Shown here piece after piece: positions 46,188 through 57,718 of a stretch of DNA of 64,000 nucleotides; position 1 is the stretch's first letter, and each line of letters opens with the position of its first letter. Made by a program: the position numbers and the translations under genes. The DNA comes from Clavaria fumosa (taxonomy: Eukaryota > Basidiomycota > Agaricomycetes > Agaricales > Clavariaceae): contig OX637803.1 of NCBI GenBank assembly GCA_951802425.1, positions 1,054,001 to 1,118,000 on the forward strand. Direction: 5' to 3'. The notes under the pieces are model-generated. The model was not told the origin of the DNA and made no database searches. It was given only the letters and a program-made list of their open reading frames with translations.

Positions 46188-48114
46188 TTAAGCATCGTAC
46201 ATCACGAGGAATGAGGGCCTGATAGCGTCGTTTGTGTACACGACAAGCTCGTCGTAATTAAGACTTCCGCCTTTCTCGGCGAGGACCTGTTCAAACAACG
46301 ATCGGGATCTCCCACAAGCGGCTCGTTAGAAGCAATGACGCACAGAATCATAACCGTTTGGAGGGGCACTCAGGGACGTGCTGTCCTGCGTCATCTTATA
46401 CCCTTTCCCCACGACGACCTTATTCAATAATATGGCTTTCAGCGGAGACGACGCCACGTTGGAAGAATAGTCGTTTGACCTGCAAATTCTATTCAGTGAG
46501 CCGCCCGTTCAGCGAGGCCCCATCACACACTTAGAGGATGTGGATGAGGTATAAATTCCTTTTCCAAACCTAAGCGCAAGCACTGGTGACTTCTGCGGTC
46601 TGACGCAAGTTAAACAGGCTCCTTACCGCCCCCACCCCGTCTTCTTGCCAAACAAACTCAGATCAAACGATGTCTTCACGATGCAGCACAGCGAACACGT
46701 CGTCGAAGAACAAAATGTAGTGTTGCCAGGATCGCCGAGATGGCATTCCCGTTGCGTTCCTGAAGCATAGCCATCCAGTCCGTTGTCATTGTGGTACAGA
46801 CAAGATCTTACCGTGCCAGCGACGATTCTCATTTCCCGCGGACCTACCAGCTACCACGAAGTGGCCACGTGCTTCCACGGCCGTTCTGGAACGAGAGTTC
46901 CAAATTTAACGTTGAACCAGACTTTTAAAATGCAATCTACAGACCGATATGCGTCATAGTCTGCAAGCGAAGCGCTAGTCGAAAGGATTTTGTAGACATT
47001 CTTCACTTTCGGACAGACTTTACTTGTGTGTCTCCACGATGCCTTGAACTGGTCTACAACTTAGGGAAAGGATCAGCGAGGACTTATGGCAAGTCAGAAG
47101 ACTATATACCACTATTGAACATGACGTGGCCAGCTGGGACCTCGACAATGGCAGGACTTCTGTCCTCTGCTTTATCAATGCAAGCCTGGCTGCAAAAGTG
47201 GGAATTGGGCTGCTTGGTAGCCTGACAACAAATCAAGCAAGCAGTCTCGACAAGGCTGGCGAGTTCGTTGGGAACATATCGAACGAGCATGAAATCGTCC
47301 TTACGCACGTCTTATGACTGATCGAACAAAATTCGCCAGGTGTCCCGTTCGAATTCATGAAAACAGGCTGGTGACATCTAGGGGCGCGGCACGTATCTGT
47401 ATAGGTAGATGATAAGAGATGGGTATAAGTTACAGATGCAGACGCCTACTTTGACTCTTTGTCGACAAGCCTGACTTCCCCAGTTTCTGTGCAGCCATCT
47501 TGTGGTCTTGCGCGCACGCCTTGGAACAGAAACTATGCGTGCGTCCGCCATCAACATACTTTGGGCGACTCTGACAGTGCTGGCAAAAATATCACTCTTT
47601 ACGATCGCTACGAGATAAGATGAAGTAATACACGAACGTCACAGTTCTTGTTGGGGGAAGAAGAGGTATTAACGTTTCGCGCCACTGTTCCGTTGCCTTT
47701 CACCTTGGCTGCACATCCTGCAACACAATTAGCAACACTGGTGGTGTCAGAAACAAAACTTACCTCTGCCGCAGAAAGGATGGAGCTTGACACCATCGTG
47801 ATATTTAGGGCGGATGAGACAAACCTAACATGAATACAGTGAACTAGAAGACTTGGATACCAGAAATCAGGGAGCCGCACGTCGCACATATTGGAACCAG
47901 TATTCGGCTGGTTCGACCCCGCCGGGTTGGAGGCATTAGATACGCCATTTGAGGCAGCTGCGACCGGGGCTTTGGCAGGAGTTATGGTCGTCGTCGTGGT
48001 GCCCTTCGTAACGCTAGGAGGAGTAGGAGCAGCTTTCTTAGAGCCCTGCGTTCCAGTGTATTGCGAAGTCATGGAGGCAAGCAATGAGAGGGCGCTCCCA
48101 ACAGAAGACATCAT
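46188..48114 (-). CDS. PARP-type ADP-ribosyltransferase with CxxC fingers (ART A)
   Basis: A member of a basidiomycete family with treble-clef-like Cys fingers followed by a PARP catalytic domain. The 441-residue model has a Ser/Thr/Ala-rich start, fingers at ~77-101 (CDVC...HPFCGRGC), ~125-150 (CDHC...HSFCSKAC), ~174-195 and ~204-225 (CLICC...HFCSQAC), and the ART fold. The fold's elements are QFKASWRHT, ENRRWHGT (first triad His), LGDPGNTTFC, TTCSLCCIVKTSFD, RFGKGIYTSS (Tyr), KAILLNKVVVGKGY and GGSLNYDELVVYTNDAIRPS (Glu). The H-Y-E triad is complete. Twelve exons: 47881-48114, 47764-47824, 47638-47717, 47434-47579, 47309-47377, 47110-47255, 46945-47053, 46812-46885, 46627-46759, 46531-46569, 46344-46479, 46188-46286. 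H-Y-E suggests NAD+-dependent transferase activity; target unknown. Confidence 0.9.
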
Positions 48115-48686
48115 TGGCCTGATGGAACGCCAGTTTAGATTGCGAGTTGCGTTCTTCTCGCAGCGACAAGATTGGGGAAGGTATACCAGATTTCAGGCCT
48201 ATATGACAGACACTTTGACTTGCAACACGCCCCGACAACGTTGATCACTTCCCGTAACGGCATGCTTGAAGCGTGTCCCTTCATATAGTTGACCACGCTG
48301 ATTTCGCACTGCACTACCTTGCATCTTTAAACCATGAACATTCTCACTAGGTCCTTCGCACATTGGGCATCGCAACCAATGGCAGCGCGCCAAGTCGCCC
48401 AAAACGATCTTTGCGAAGTGAGCACAATCAACTTGTCCAGAAAACAAGAGATGTTGAGCTTCTCAATTCGAGGCATGTCACAAGAAGCCAAAGTTTTCCG
48501 AAGGGGGCGTCCGTCATCTCTGTTGCTCCCGTAGCTGCGCGAGAAACCTGCAGAGTAAAAGCTCGGCCCCGTGCGCGCTTCGTGAGTGCCGTACCCCAGC
48601 AAAGGAGGGCTCCACGTTCTGTTCCGATGGACACGGCCGGTGGGTGTGCTTGCCACCTGTCCGGAACGCAGCTTTCTTGACGAATC
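48115..48686. promoter_or_regulatory. divergent region between ART A and ART B
   Basis: The two transferase genes face away from each other here. The forward strand may contain the first exon of ART B (an ATG at 48334 leads to QNDLCE just before a GTGAGC donor), but I could not join it convincingly. Confidence 0.4.
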
Positions 48687-49575
48687 TTGAATGCAAGGGA
48701 GGCCGTTCGTTTGAACCAGGTCGAGGGTTGTGCACAGTGTAAAGTCCAGCCACGGACTGTGGACGACCGTTGTCTCTTCTGTCATCAGCGGCCCCAGACT
48801 TCGTCTCGGTTACGCCAAATCAGTGAGAGCGCAGCGACCTTTCAGAGCGGTTCGCCAAGATATCTGCTCGCCGTTTGGTGAAGCTGATTCCATTTTTGAA
48901 GTGAAAACTCTGTTTGAAGATCGGTGGTGCTCCCCAGAAACAGTGCCAAGAGTTGAAAGAATTGTGGAGATCGTTGAACCTCGTGGCATGCAAGCCCGAC
49001 GAGACGCGTACTGGTTCGGGTGCTTTCTCTTTCAAAGTAGTCAATGTTTGAAAGGCAACCCAGCAAACAATTTTCGTCATCGCAAGAGATAGTCACCTAT
49101 CATAGCTCGCAGTGCATTTGCGACCTGGGAGTGAAAGATTTGACGTTGTGCGGTATAAAAGCCTGTGGAATTTGCAACATCGTCCGCTCCTCGTTTCGTG
49201 CCCATGCTTTCGGTGTTCCGCACAACGATGGACGGTAAGAGCGACGCGATACATGGATTGACACCTTTGATACACATCAACAGGTTTGGGCCCGGAATAT
49301 ACTCATACGAAAACTCGGCATCGGCGGATCGCTTCTCGACGTCTTGCCTGTCGTCTCCGTACCGAGTCATGATTGCGTGCAAAGCGACAATTCTGCCGAC
49401 AGGTGGAACGCCAATCCAGTCGCCGATGACTCCCGTGAGTTTAGACGCCGTGATGTAAGCTCCGATGGTGGAAGGGCTGATGTTTGACCAGTCGCAGAAC
49501 AGCAACGAGTCGTCAATCTTTGTGCCAACCGCAGAAGCAATCGTCCCCACATATTTGATATTGTACACCAGGTGA
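48687..49575 (+). CDS. PARP-type ADP-ribosyltransferase (ART B), 5' end unresolved
   Basis: The 3' part is well supported: an exon ending at 49013 (VKTLFEDRWCSPETVPRV...RRDAYW), then 49055-49234, 49284-49434 and 49492-49575, in frame. The catalytic core reads IVTYHSSQCICDLG (His), GIKACGICNIVRSSF, RFGPGIYSYEN (Tyr), SPYRVMIACKATILP and NESSIFVPTAEAIVPTYLIL (Glu). It therefore also has an H-Y-E set, but in the FGPGIYSYEN subtype, clearly different from A and C. Upstream at ~48730-48800 CAQCKVQPRT and CLFCHQRPQ look like finger halves, but frames change between them and the catalytic exons. Missed introns or decay of the N-terminal part are both possible. Confidence 0.7.
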
Positions 49576-49696
49576 CTGCACCATCGTCATTTATTCACGA
49601 CAATGGAGAATGACCGACATTTGAAGACTCGGCTCCGATGAAATTGAGGAAATTAGTAATTACGAATAATAAGCAGAACATCGGCTCCGAAACTTG

Positions 49697-51223
49697 TCAG
49701 GACACGAGGGGAGTATGGAATAGCTTCTTGATAAATGTTCTGAATTTCAACTTGGGCTCAAGCTTTGCATCCCCGTAAACGATGAGGTAAGCCGGTCGTA
49801 TGGCATCTGGATCATAAACGACAGTTTCCTCGTAATTGAGATCGTTGCCGGGCTCGCCAACGACCTGCGAGAGGATAAGGCAGTGAAAACCTGGAAAACA
49901 GATAATAACAATTTATCCATACCGAATGATGGTCGAGCGGTGGCTCGACTAGATATGTCGCATTGAAGCGCCTTCTGAGTGGTTTCCCGACCACAACGCG
50001 ATTCAGGAGAAGAACGCGCAACGACGCTTTCTCCAGTTTGTTATTCACATAGTCATCCGCCTCTGGTGGCGGAAATCAGGAATGTGGGATAAAACAGGTC
50101 GAGCAGAGACATACTTGATGAACAAGCCGTGATATATATGCCAGCACCGAATCTAACAGAACGAGTATCAGCCGGGCCGTGGAAGCTAGAAGTTCGAATG
50201 ACCTCTGGAACTTGTGGTTCGTCCCTGCCTCACGGTAGTATGAGCACTACGACTTGTGCGGCACGGACACAGACTAACCGCATTTCTTGACATCAAATGA
50301 CTTCCTGATGATAGAGCATAGCGAGCACTCCCATGATGTGCATAGCCAAACATTTTTGGCGCATTCGCCCAACATACACCCTCTCGACGTGCCGTGGAAG
50401 AGAAAAGCCTCGTTTCCTGGTGCCTTGAAGTTTTTCACTTTCAGGCAAGAATCTATAGATGCCCTTGGTGCGATAGTCAGCAACTCCGTCCGCTACCAAA
50501 ATAAAAGGGACATACCTATACTTCAGATACGGTTCAAGCATATCCATTGGAGACAAGATTCTGTATAAGGCGTGCACCTTCGGCTGAGGTTTATCTTGAT
50601 GCTTCCAACCTTCATTGAAGTACGCTTCCACTACAGGGAAATTTTGTGCAAATTGTGAGACTTGCGACGACTGAATTGATGATACACACCTTCGGCAAAG
50701 GCAGCATTGGAGCGCTGAAGTGAAATTAGCCTCGTCCCTCGACCCGCGCCCCTGTTTCCTTTGTGTTCAATGCTGAATTCGTCGGTGTCGGCGAACATGA
50801 TCACTTCCTCTCTTTTGTAAAAGGAAGGCTGGGCAATATCTATTCTGGCCAACGCCTCCCTCAGTTGTCATCGTAAGATCAGAATCCTCGTTTCGCGCAA
50901 CCCAAATCCCAGGCGGAAACCACGCGGGCCATAACAGCATTGGCCTGCCTACAGTACACGGGCACTGGAGCATGCTCAGTGCAAGTTGATGGAGCAGCAT
51001 CGCTTTTAGATTGCGGCAGGCATGGAAGCCTCGTGCAGCGTTGGAACGAGCAATCCATAGGGCACAAGTGATGGTGAAAAGGAGGCTGCGTGGTGCAGTC
51101 GACAACAACAAAACCCGTAAAGTCTTTGTTCATCGGTAGGCGCTCGTGCATCACAGCGAGTTGTCGGCTTCTACGAAAGTGTATATCAACCCAAGGGTGA
51201 CTGGCAGAAGTCGGCGTCACCAT
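49697..51223 (-). CDS. PARP-type ADP-ribosyltransferase (ART C), 5' end unresolved
   Basis: The catalytic half is intact over exons 50690 and upstream, 50516-50630, 50279-50463, 50203-50224, 50115-50152, 49923-50062 and 49697-49864. It reads RLISLQRSNAAFAEVEAYFNEG, PGNEAFLFHGTSRGCMLGE (His), WECSLCSIIRKSFDVKKCG, RFGAGIYITACSSKADDY (Tyr), LLLNRVVVGKPLRRRFNAT and GNDLNYEETVVYDPDAIRP (Glu). All phases match. The 50516-50630/50279-50463 junction needs the acceptor ACCAAG at 50464-50469, with a CTGAC branch point before it; other acceptors would shift the frame. Upstream, cysteine pairs (CISC, CSFQRC, CLPQ) hint at fingers, but I could not fix the first exons; candidate ATGs are near 51223-51236. 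Confidence 0.8.
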
Positions 51224-51345
51224 ACATGAAATGCATATCACCCTTGAGGTGTTGTTTCGGCCCCGTGTTCAGCGTTATAAAACTCTGCAGCCTGTACGCA
51301 GTTCGATGAGTCTTCTAGCCGCACACTCGATAGTCTGCGGACAAC
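51224..51345. promoter_or_regulatory. compact divergent promoter, ART C / NADAR
   Basis: Roughly 120 bp separate the likely start of ART C (reverse) from the NADAR start (forward). Such a short head-to-head gap implies shared control elements. A TATAAA-like CGTTATAAAACTC lies at 51274-51286 in NADAR orientation, about 65 bp before its start codon. Confidence 0.55.
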
Positions 51346-52158
51346 ATGCCATCTCCAGTATCTCCCCGGTCTTCCAATGATGGCAGCCTTTCGCCCACGC
51401 GTCGTCTGTCGCCCCCAGGCGCTCCCTCAAGGCCCCGTTTCAGCCAACGCCGTACAACGATTTATGTGACGACTATGACAGTAACAGACTGGGAGCAAGA
51501 CTCGATCAGCCAGACGCCCAGCGTTTCGCCACTTAACCCACGTCCTCGTGTCATATACTTCTACGACAAGGACAAACCCTACTACGGATTCACTAATTTC
51601 GCTGCACGCCCCATCGTCTACAACGGACGCAGATATCCTACAAGCGAACACCTCTTCCAATCTTTCAAAGTCAGGCTACGCCTCTGCGTGAATTTCTTAC
51701 GCTGACCCAACCCCGTCCTCCCAGTTCTTGCTTCATAACCCCAACCTCGCAGAACACATCCGTACATGCTCTGAGCGTCCTGCCGTCGCTCTTGCCGAGG
51801 CTCGCCGCTTCGCACCAGAGGTTCGTAAGGACTGGAAGGAAGTGAACGTGGCCAAGGCAAGACTTTTCATCTCGCAGAGTAATGTATCTATGCAACCAGG
51901 TCTCACAGATGGAGGAAGCTCTCCTGCATAAATTCAACCAGCACCCTGACCTGAAACAACAACTGCTTGCCACGGGCGATGCCCAACTTATCGAGGTCCT
52001 GTCCTGTTTGCATCTTTTTGAACCCCACTCATCCAACTTGTCCTGAAATGTAGGACTCACCCATAGATGCTTTCTGGGGAAGAGGGCCAGATCACCGAGG
52101 ACGGAATGAGCTTGGGAGAGCATTGGAGAGACTGAGGAACCAGCTCCGTTCGACGTAG
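51346..52158 (+). CDS. NADAR-domain protein (YbiA-like, ADP-ribose-linked N-glycosidase family)
   Basis: The 215-residue product has a Ser/Pro-rich N-terminal extension of ~65 residues, then a full NADAR domain: VIYFYDKDKPYYGFTNFAARP, YPTSEHLFQSFKFLLHNP, AEARRFAPEVRKDW, MEEALLHKFNQHPDL, LLATGDAQLIEDSPIDAFWG and GPDHRGRNELGRALERLR. NADAR proteins cleave N-glycosidic bonds in ADP-ribose/riboflavin-type metabolites, and bacterial members are reported to remove ADP-ribose from guanine in nucleic acid. Exons: 51346-51669, 51725-51856, 51909-51995, 52054-52158. The second intron starts with GC (AAG|GCAAGA), a GC-AG intron. It is head to head with ART C, which suggests a shared ADP-ribose role (inference). 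Confidence 0.92.
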
Positions 52159-52914
52159 ACTCCTCAGTTTTCTTTCCCGCGCGGATCTAGTATCAAAGCT
52201 TCATCGGGCATTTGTTGTGATTCCAGTTCTCTGTTCAATTACACGACCAAGGAAGGGAACGCGCTTGCGCTGTCCCGGCCGTTGCTAAAGATGGACTTTC
52301 GTACCATGTTATAGATCGAGGGCCCTGGGAAATGTAGAGAGCCGTATGGAGCGAGGATTTTCGAGCCCCAAACTGAGGGCGACACCGCTTGATGGGCAGA
52401 ACAACAGCAACAGCAGAGATAGGTTGTCGTAATATTCATGCGCAGTTAGCTTTGGGCTGCCCAGTCTGCTTGTCCGGAACCATTGCATATCAAAATGAAC
52501 AGGATTATATCCAAGTCAAAAGTGATAACGGTAGATCCAGCTGGTCACTGGGAACGGACAGAAACAAAATCACAGAGATGGACGGACGAGAGCAAGGCCT
52601 CTGGGGAGAAGAGTTCGCGCCAAAGCGAAAAGTCACGTGGGGGATGGTGACAAGTTCGCCAGGCGTGTCTTGTCGCCCGACTTCTTGACTTACCGTGGTT
52701 CTACAGGCTTAGCCCACCAGTTGTGATTATTGGATGTGGGCCACACTTGCGTTTGGTATCGAGCAAGCTTGGTCGCCTGAGTGGCAAAGGGCGCAGCTTC
52801 CATAAACGTTGTGGCTCCTTTGGTGGCACCGTGGCTAGTGGCTCATTGGTAGTGTATTTAACAAGAAGGTGTGTAACTGACACCATCATTTCCGATATGC
52901 TCATTTCCCCTCCT
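52159..52914. other. intergenic, no gene seen
   Basis: Short frames on both strands lack splice context or recognisable motifs. It probably holds the promoter of the next gene in its right half. Confidence 0.5.
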
Positions 52915-54245
52915 ATGGCTTCGCTAGATAATCTGCAGCGTGCGGCGGCACAACACCCAGATCTTAAAGAACTCCTTTTCATAGCTGGCCTATCCTTCCG
53001 CCAGCTCCGTGTCTGGTTAGGAGCAAAGTAAGTAACGAATCTGTTGTTGTTATTACAATGATTGACGACATACATCAGGCCAAGTGTGCCGGAGCTGGCT
53101 CCGGACGACCTCTCCCAACTAGCGATACTGTTTTGCGATGCCATTGATTATTCTCTCGCTCTCTCGCAAGAGGGACAGTGCATGGCCAGGGCGGCTGAAT
53201 CTCTTTGTCAAGCTCTGGCCGGTCCGGAGCCTTCAGACGAACTATTCCGTAAACATCTGGAGCTCGCCATTATGTCTGCCGAAAGAGCACAACTTTCCGC
53301 GCTGATGATGGCGTCGAGGTTCGGAGATTTCCAGGAAGGCTTGACAAAGGTTGGTTCTGCGAACGTATCACTGAGTTTGAAACTCATCGTCTGCTTCCCT
53401 GGTCACCTCAGACACCGGAACGTCTGAATATTAGGTTGCAGACTCTGGGGTGGACCGGACACGAAACGCCCGAGGTTGATTGCAATGAAAGCAATATGGC
53501 AGCACCTGGTGTCGTAGGAATCACGGTCGGGTCCAAGTTCTACTACTACGTCTTCCCACCCGCAATTCCCATTTCCACGTTGCTCTGCAACAACGCGTAT
53601 GACGTATATGACGGCGGCGCGAACGGTAAGCCCTTGCCCAGAACCATGTTGATCGGTGCTCTTGAATTAATCATTATGAACGTTTCGCAGAATATGCGCG
53701 AGCGTCCACCAAGCTGGCGGACGCAGGCGACATGCTACGCAGTTTCCTCCACGACGCCACAAGGCTGGCGACAGTGGCGTCTCGCTCCCCGACTTGGTGG
53801 GCCACGATCGTTAATGCTCTAATCAATATGCGGGCTCCCCAGAGAAAGAAACGCACGGCGTATACCACCGTTGAATACAAGAGTCTCAGCCCTGAGATAT
53901 GCGCGAGGAATTGGAAGCAGACCCAGGTGGAATATGCTCATTTTGCTGATCAGGTCAGTTTGCATATAGATAGCGCACTCGGACTTCGTACGCTTATCGG
54001 AGCTCCTTACACAGATCGAGTCTTTGCGACGTTTTTACCCCGCCTTTAAGGCTCAGCTTGGTCCACTAGGCCACCCATTGCGAACACCCGGCTCATGGCC
54101 AAAGCCTAGCGCATGGGCCACGCCTGCCCAGACTGGCGTCTCACGATACCCCGAGCAGAATACTCCCCAATCCCGGGCTAGGCCATCCAGGATAAACGAT
54201 ACAATCCCCGAGGCGCGGCCAGAGATGCGTAGCGGCTGGATCTGA
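52915..54245 (+). CDS. unknown helical protein
   Basis: Not recognised. The 353-residue model begins MASLDNLQRAAAQHPDLKEL and is largely helical (LSFRQLRVWLGAKPS, LAILFCDAIDYSLALSQEGQ, ELAIMSAERAQLSALMMASR). A beta-like hydrophobic segment (SKFYYYVFPPAIPISTLLC) and another helix-rich part (ATRLATVASRSPTWWATIVN ... FADQIESLRRFYPAF) follow, then a Pro/Arg-rich tail. Five exons in frame: 52915-53027, 53079-53349, 53442-53625, 53691-53953, 54015-54245. The third exon uses the acceptor at 53441, because the AG ten bases earlier would lead to a stop. No signal peptide or clear membrane helix. It borders the ADP-ribose cluster but nothing ties it to that function. Confidence 0.7.
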
Positions 54246-57200
54246 GATAGTTCCTGCCCCATGAATCTGTGTAATCACTTTTGAATATAGACTTCCGTTC
54301 TACACAGACTGTAATTTCAGTCCAAAATATACGTAGTCCACCTGCTCTAAGTCCGGGACTCAACAACGCGTTCGATTGCGCGTCATCAAAGCCCAAGTAG
54401 ATGCAGTCATGGGCAGCATCTCGCACATTCAGCGCGCCGCAGACGAAATTCTCCTGGAAATCACGGTTTGCACCGCTCGTCTATTCAGTATTTGGCCGGT
54501 GGCGGGTCATCAGGACTCATACAGATACACTCTAAACAGCATATAGTATCTTGAGCACGCTGTACGATTGCACATGCTGGTCGCCGCAGATGGAAATTTT
54601 AGGAATCCGCCTCTTGGAATCACAGACTTGAGGCGTTTGCAGTTCGGCAAAAACATTGGACCGGCGTAATCGTCCTTGGGTGCGGCGCCTGCAATTCGTC
54701 AAAGTCGCCGGCCTGGGCGCCTCCCGTGTGGGGAGAGTGTAGACGCCTACGGGCGCCAAAACTGCGTCATTATCGAGGCACCTGAACCGATAGGCATTTC
54801 ATGCCATGAACCCTGTCGATCATTGAGCGCCGGCGAAGGTGTGTTACCGCCCGCTGTAGCACTGGGCATCATATTGAAGAAGCTAAGCGGTCGCACACCG
54901 TCGCAGCGAACTCTTCGGTGATGCCTCCCTCAGGCTTGCATTGTATAGCATGATGAGTCAGGCCTGAGGCCTCGAGGTTTTGTGCAGCTATATGCAGTAA
55001 AGCGCCGCGACAGTGATATTGACCCCGGATCATGGCCAGGCAAATTGGAGAGATAGCCTATCGTTCGGGTATTGCAACGTGTCGCCCAGAGGCAGAAGAA
55101 AGTCTATCTACGATCGTCATTGTTCCCATCGTGTTGCGAGTCCGTCATCGCTCCGAGAATTGCGCCGAGAACAGCGAACGCAGCGGACACAATCAAGAAT
55201 TGAGCTATCAGAGTCAAGTGACGATTAGAGGCGCTGAGTATGCAGAGAAGACGTGCGATCCAGCACGGCGGGTATCAAAAGCTCGTCATCTATGCTCCCG
55301 GGCGTCCAAACCAGGCGAGGAACGTAATGGTTGTGGGGGCGAGGGCCACGTTCGCAGAAACCGTGCAGATACGGTGACATACGTCGGCAGGACCATCTTA
55401 CCGAATGTCGAACGTTCCCTGTCGCTAAAGTAGCAGTTCCTGCATGATAAGCATAGGCAGCAAAGGCTTTAGCCGCGAATGAACAGTTGGCGGAGGAACG
55501 TTTGTTCGTGCTCCTCCATTACCTGAGGTACGCCACCGGCTGACCTTGAGGGAATTTTGCGACAGATAGACAAGAGCTGTAAACACTGCGGTCAGGTCGC
55601 CTAGTGACGCCCGTGGAGCTGCGGGGCATGTGGAGGGCGTGTCGCCGTATCTATTGTGCACTGGAGAGAAAAACAGTCCAGAACCAAAGAAAACCCGTTG
55701 GAAACATCAAAAAGATGGGTTGCAAGGCTGTGCCACGGCTATCAAATTTCTTCTGCGACCATGTATACCGGATCCTGCCCGCGGGCTAGCAAACGTGAGA
55801 CGCAACTAGAATGGGTTGAATATAGGGCAAGGACCCATCTAAAATGCACAACGACGTGATCGAGCCATGTGTGAGGGCTACTCTCTCCGAGGATCGTCCG
55901 AAACCAAGTGGCGATTGTGCGTAGATGTTCCAATGGCAACCGGGTACCCGCGTGAGCAGGACAGATAAAGGAGCCAATGACCATGCTAACACGTTCGTGT
56001 CAGCATGGCTGCAGTGATACGCTGGAAGAAGGCCCGAAGTAGGACCGAATCATTTGAGGAATGAGTTGGTATCATCGGATCTTCTGCTACAAGCAGTACC
56101 ACCACGGATCCCGTAGCGTGATGGTGAAATGCATGTAGCCTGGCCTCTCCAGGAACTAGGAAAGGAAGTAAAAATGTGTAATGGAAGTAGTTAATGTTCC
56201 CGAGCCAGCACTGACGTAGAGACATCTCTTATCGTTGCGGTGATCAAGGGCAAATCCCGTTCAATGTGGATAATTATTCCAAAGCGACGTTCCATCGCGC
56301 GAAGCCCCTACGAACACATGGTCTGCGCAGCGCACTTGCAACACGTGGGCAGTTCGAGTCAGAGAGCCAATAAAGGCCATCAATCTTCTTTTTCCGACAA
56401 GGGAAGCAGTAAAAGCCGAACGCATACGAACTGGTGTTGGACGAGTGTTGGGCGTGCGTTACTCATTTACGCTCGTAGCATCAAGGAATGTGTGTTGGGT
56501 GCGAGTTGGTAGCCATCAGCGGCATCAGCCGTTTATTGTTGTGCTGTGCTTCACCGGACCCGTCACGTCAGACACACGCCGCCACCGCCGCCGTTCCACT
56601 GATTCCAGCAACGGTTGTCCAGCGTCGAAATCACCAACTCTGCCTCCGTCTTTTTGGCTTGGCAATACATAGCAATTTACTATGTGCTCTGTGTTCCTGT
56701 TCAGTGCCACAATGCCGAGGAGGCATCTTTGACGTACACAAACCGATGATATGGGTAATCCGCTCTTGCCCCGCATTCTACGCTGAGAGGTCAACAAGAA
56801 TAAGGCTGTCCTTTCCCGCACGCATACCAAAATCAGGTGCGCAGCCCGTGGCAAATGGGCCGAATACATCTTGCTTGGGTCCGTCTGGTACACGCGTTTA
56901 TCCGTTTGCCGGGACCGCCTGGTGACTCTCATGCTGAGCTACTTGCCGCATCGGTTCGCCCGTTTATCGCGCTTTACGCATACCATTTGGGGAGAACAAC
57001 TCCGTCTGCCCGTTTGGTCTCCTCCACGGGGCTCCGGGTGGCTTCCGAATCTATTATTTCCTGTCCAGCATATCGATTCGAGTCCCACGACCCAACTTTT
57101 TTTTTTCAAATTTTTTTTTTTCAGCGGTCAATGCCCAAGCCTCGCTGCAGCTGGCCGTTTCGAGTGGTGAAGGCAGCAACGGGCGGGGATCCAGCCCACA

Positions 57201-57718
57201 CACGCTTTTTCATGCAAGGGACGACGCATAGCCTTGCAGACGCCCGTCTAGCGCGCTCTCCAGCATGGGCTCATTCATGCGGTTCTATCTCATGTCCTAA
57301 TATATCTTGCACCAAAACATTGACACAGTGGGGAAACCAGTATAATATGTGTGTCTTAAGCGGTGCGCGTCGTATTTCATGCCATCTCTGCTCTCGCCGG
57401 TCCGACGCTGCTTACCACCTGCGCGACTCGCGACTCACGCCCTACTCTGCTACACTCGATTTTATCCGCCCTAATGCACGCGGGTACACCTATTCTGTGC
57501 ATCGAGCCTGCGCTGGGTAGCAACGAACAGCAATTCTTGAGTGGCCCCGACCATACGTGCGTCTTGTATCCCCAGTCCTCTGTCTTTGTCCACTCAACCC
57601 ACTTCCTCTCAGAGGTGCTGCCCATTGGCCGAACCCTTTATTTGCTGGACACCAAGATTATCAGCAATCGTTTGGTCTCCACCCGTTCGACTACAGTGGA
57701 TCCCCCACGATTCACGCC
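54246..57718. other. unresolved stretch without a confident gene
   Basis: No gene model holds over 3.5 kb. Two reverse-strand pieces look protein-like. Near 54540-54700 a frame reads KDDYAGPMFLPNCKRLKSV; near 55090-55260 a hydrophobic frame reads LIAQFLIVSAAFAVLGAILG. Neither could be joined to neighbouring exons. Homopolymer T runs at 57099-57121 and an upstream region for the next gene complete it. Decayed genes are possible. Confidence 0.4.

Noticed and set aside
50464..50515. Apparent frameshift between two catalytic exons of ART C
   Set aside because: Using the acceptor ACCAAG with a CTGAC branch point gives a 52-nt intron and keeps the family sequence in frame, so the gene is intact there.
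56837..57520. 227-codon forward frame in the unresolved stretch
   Set aside because: It runs through homopolymer T tracts and has no coherent domain or splice context.
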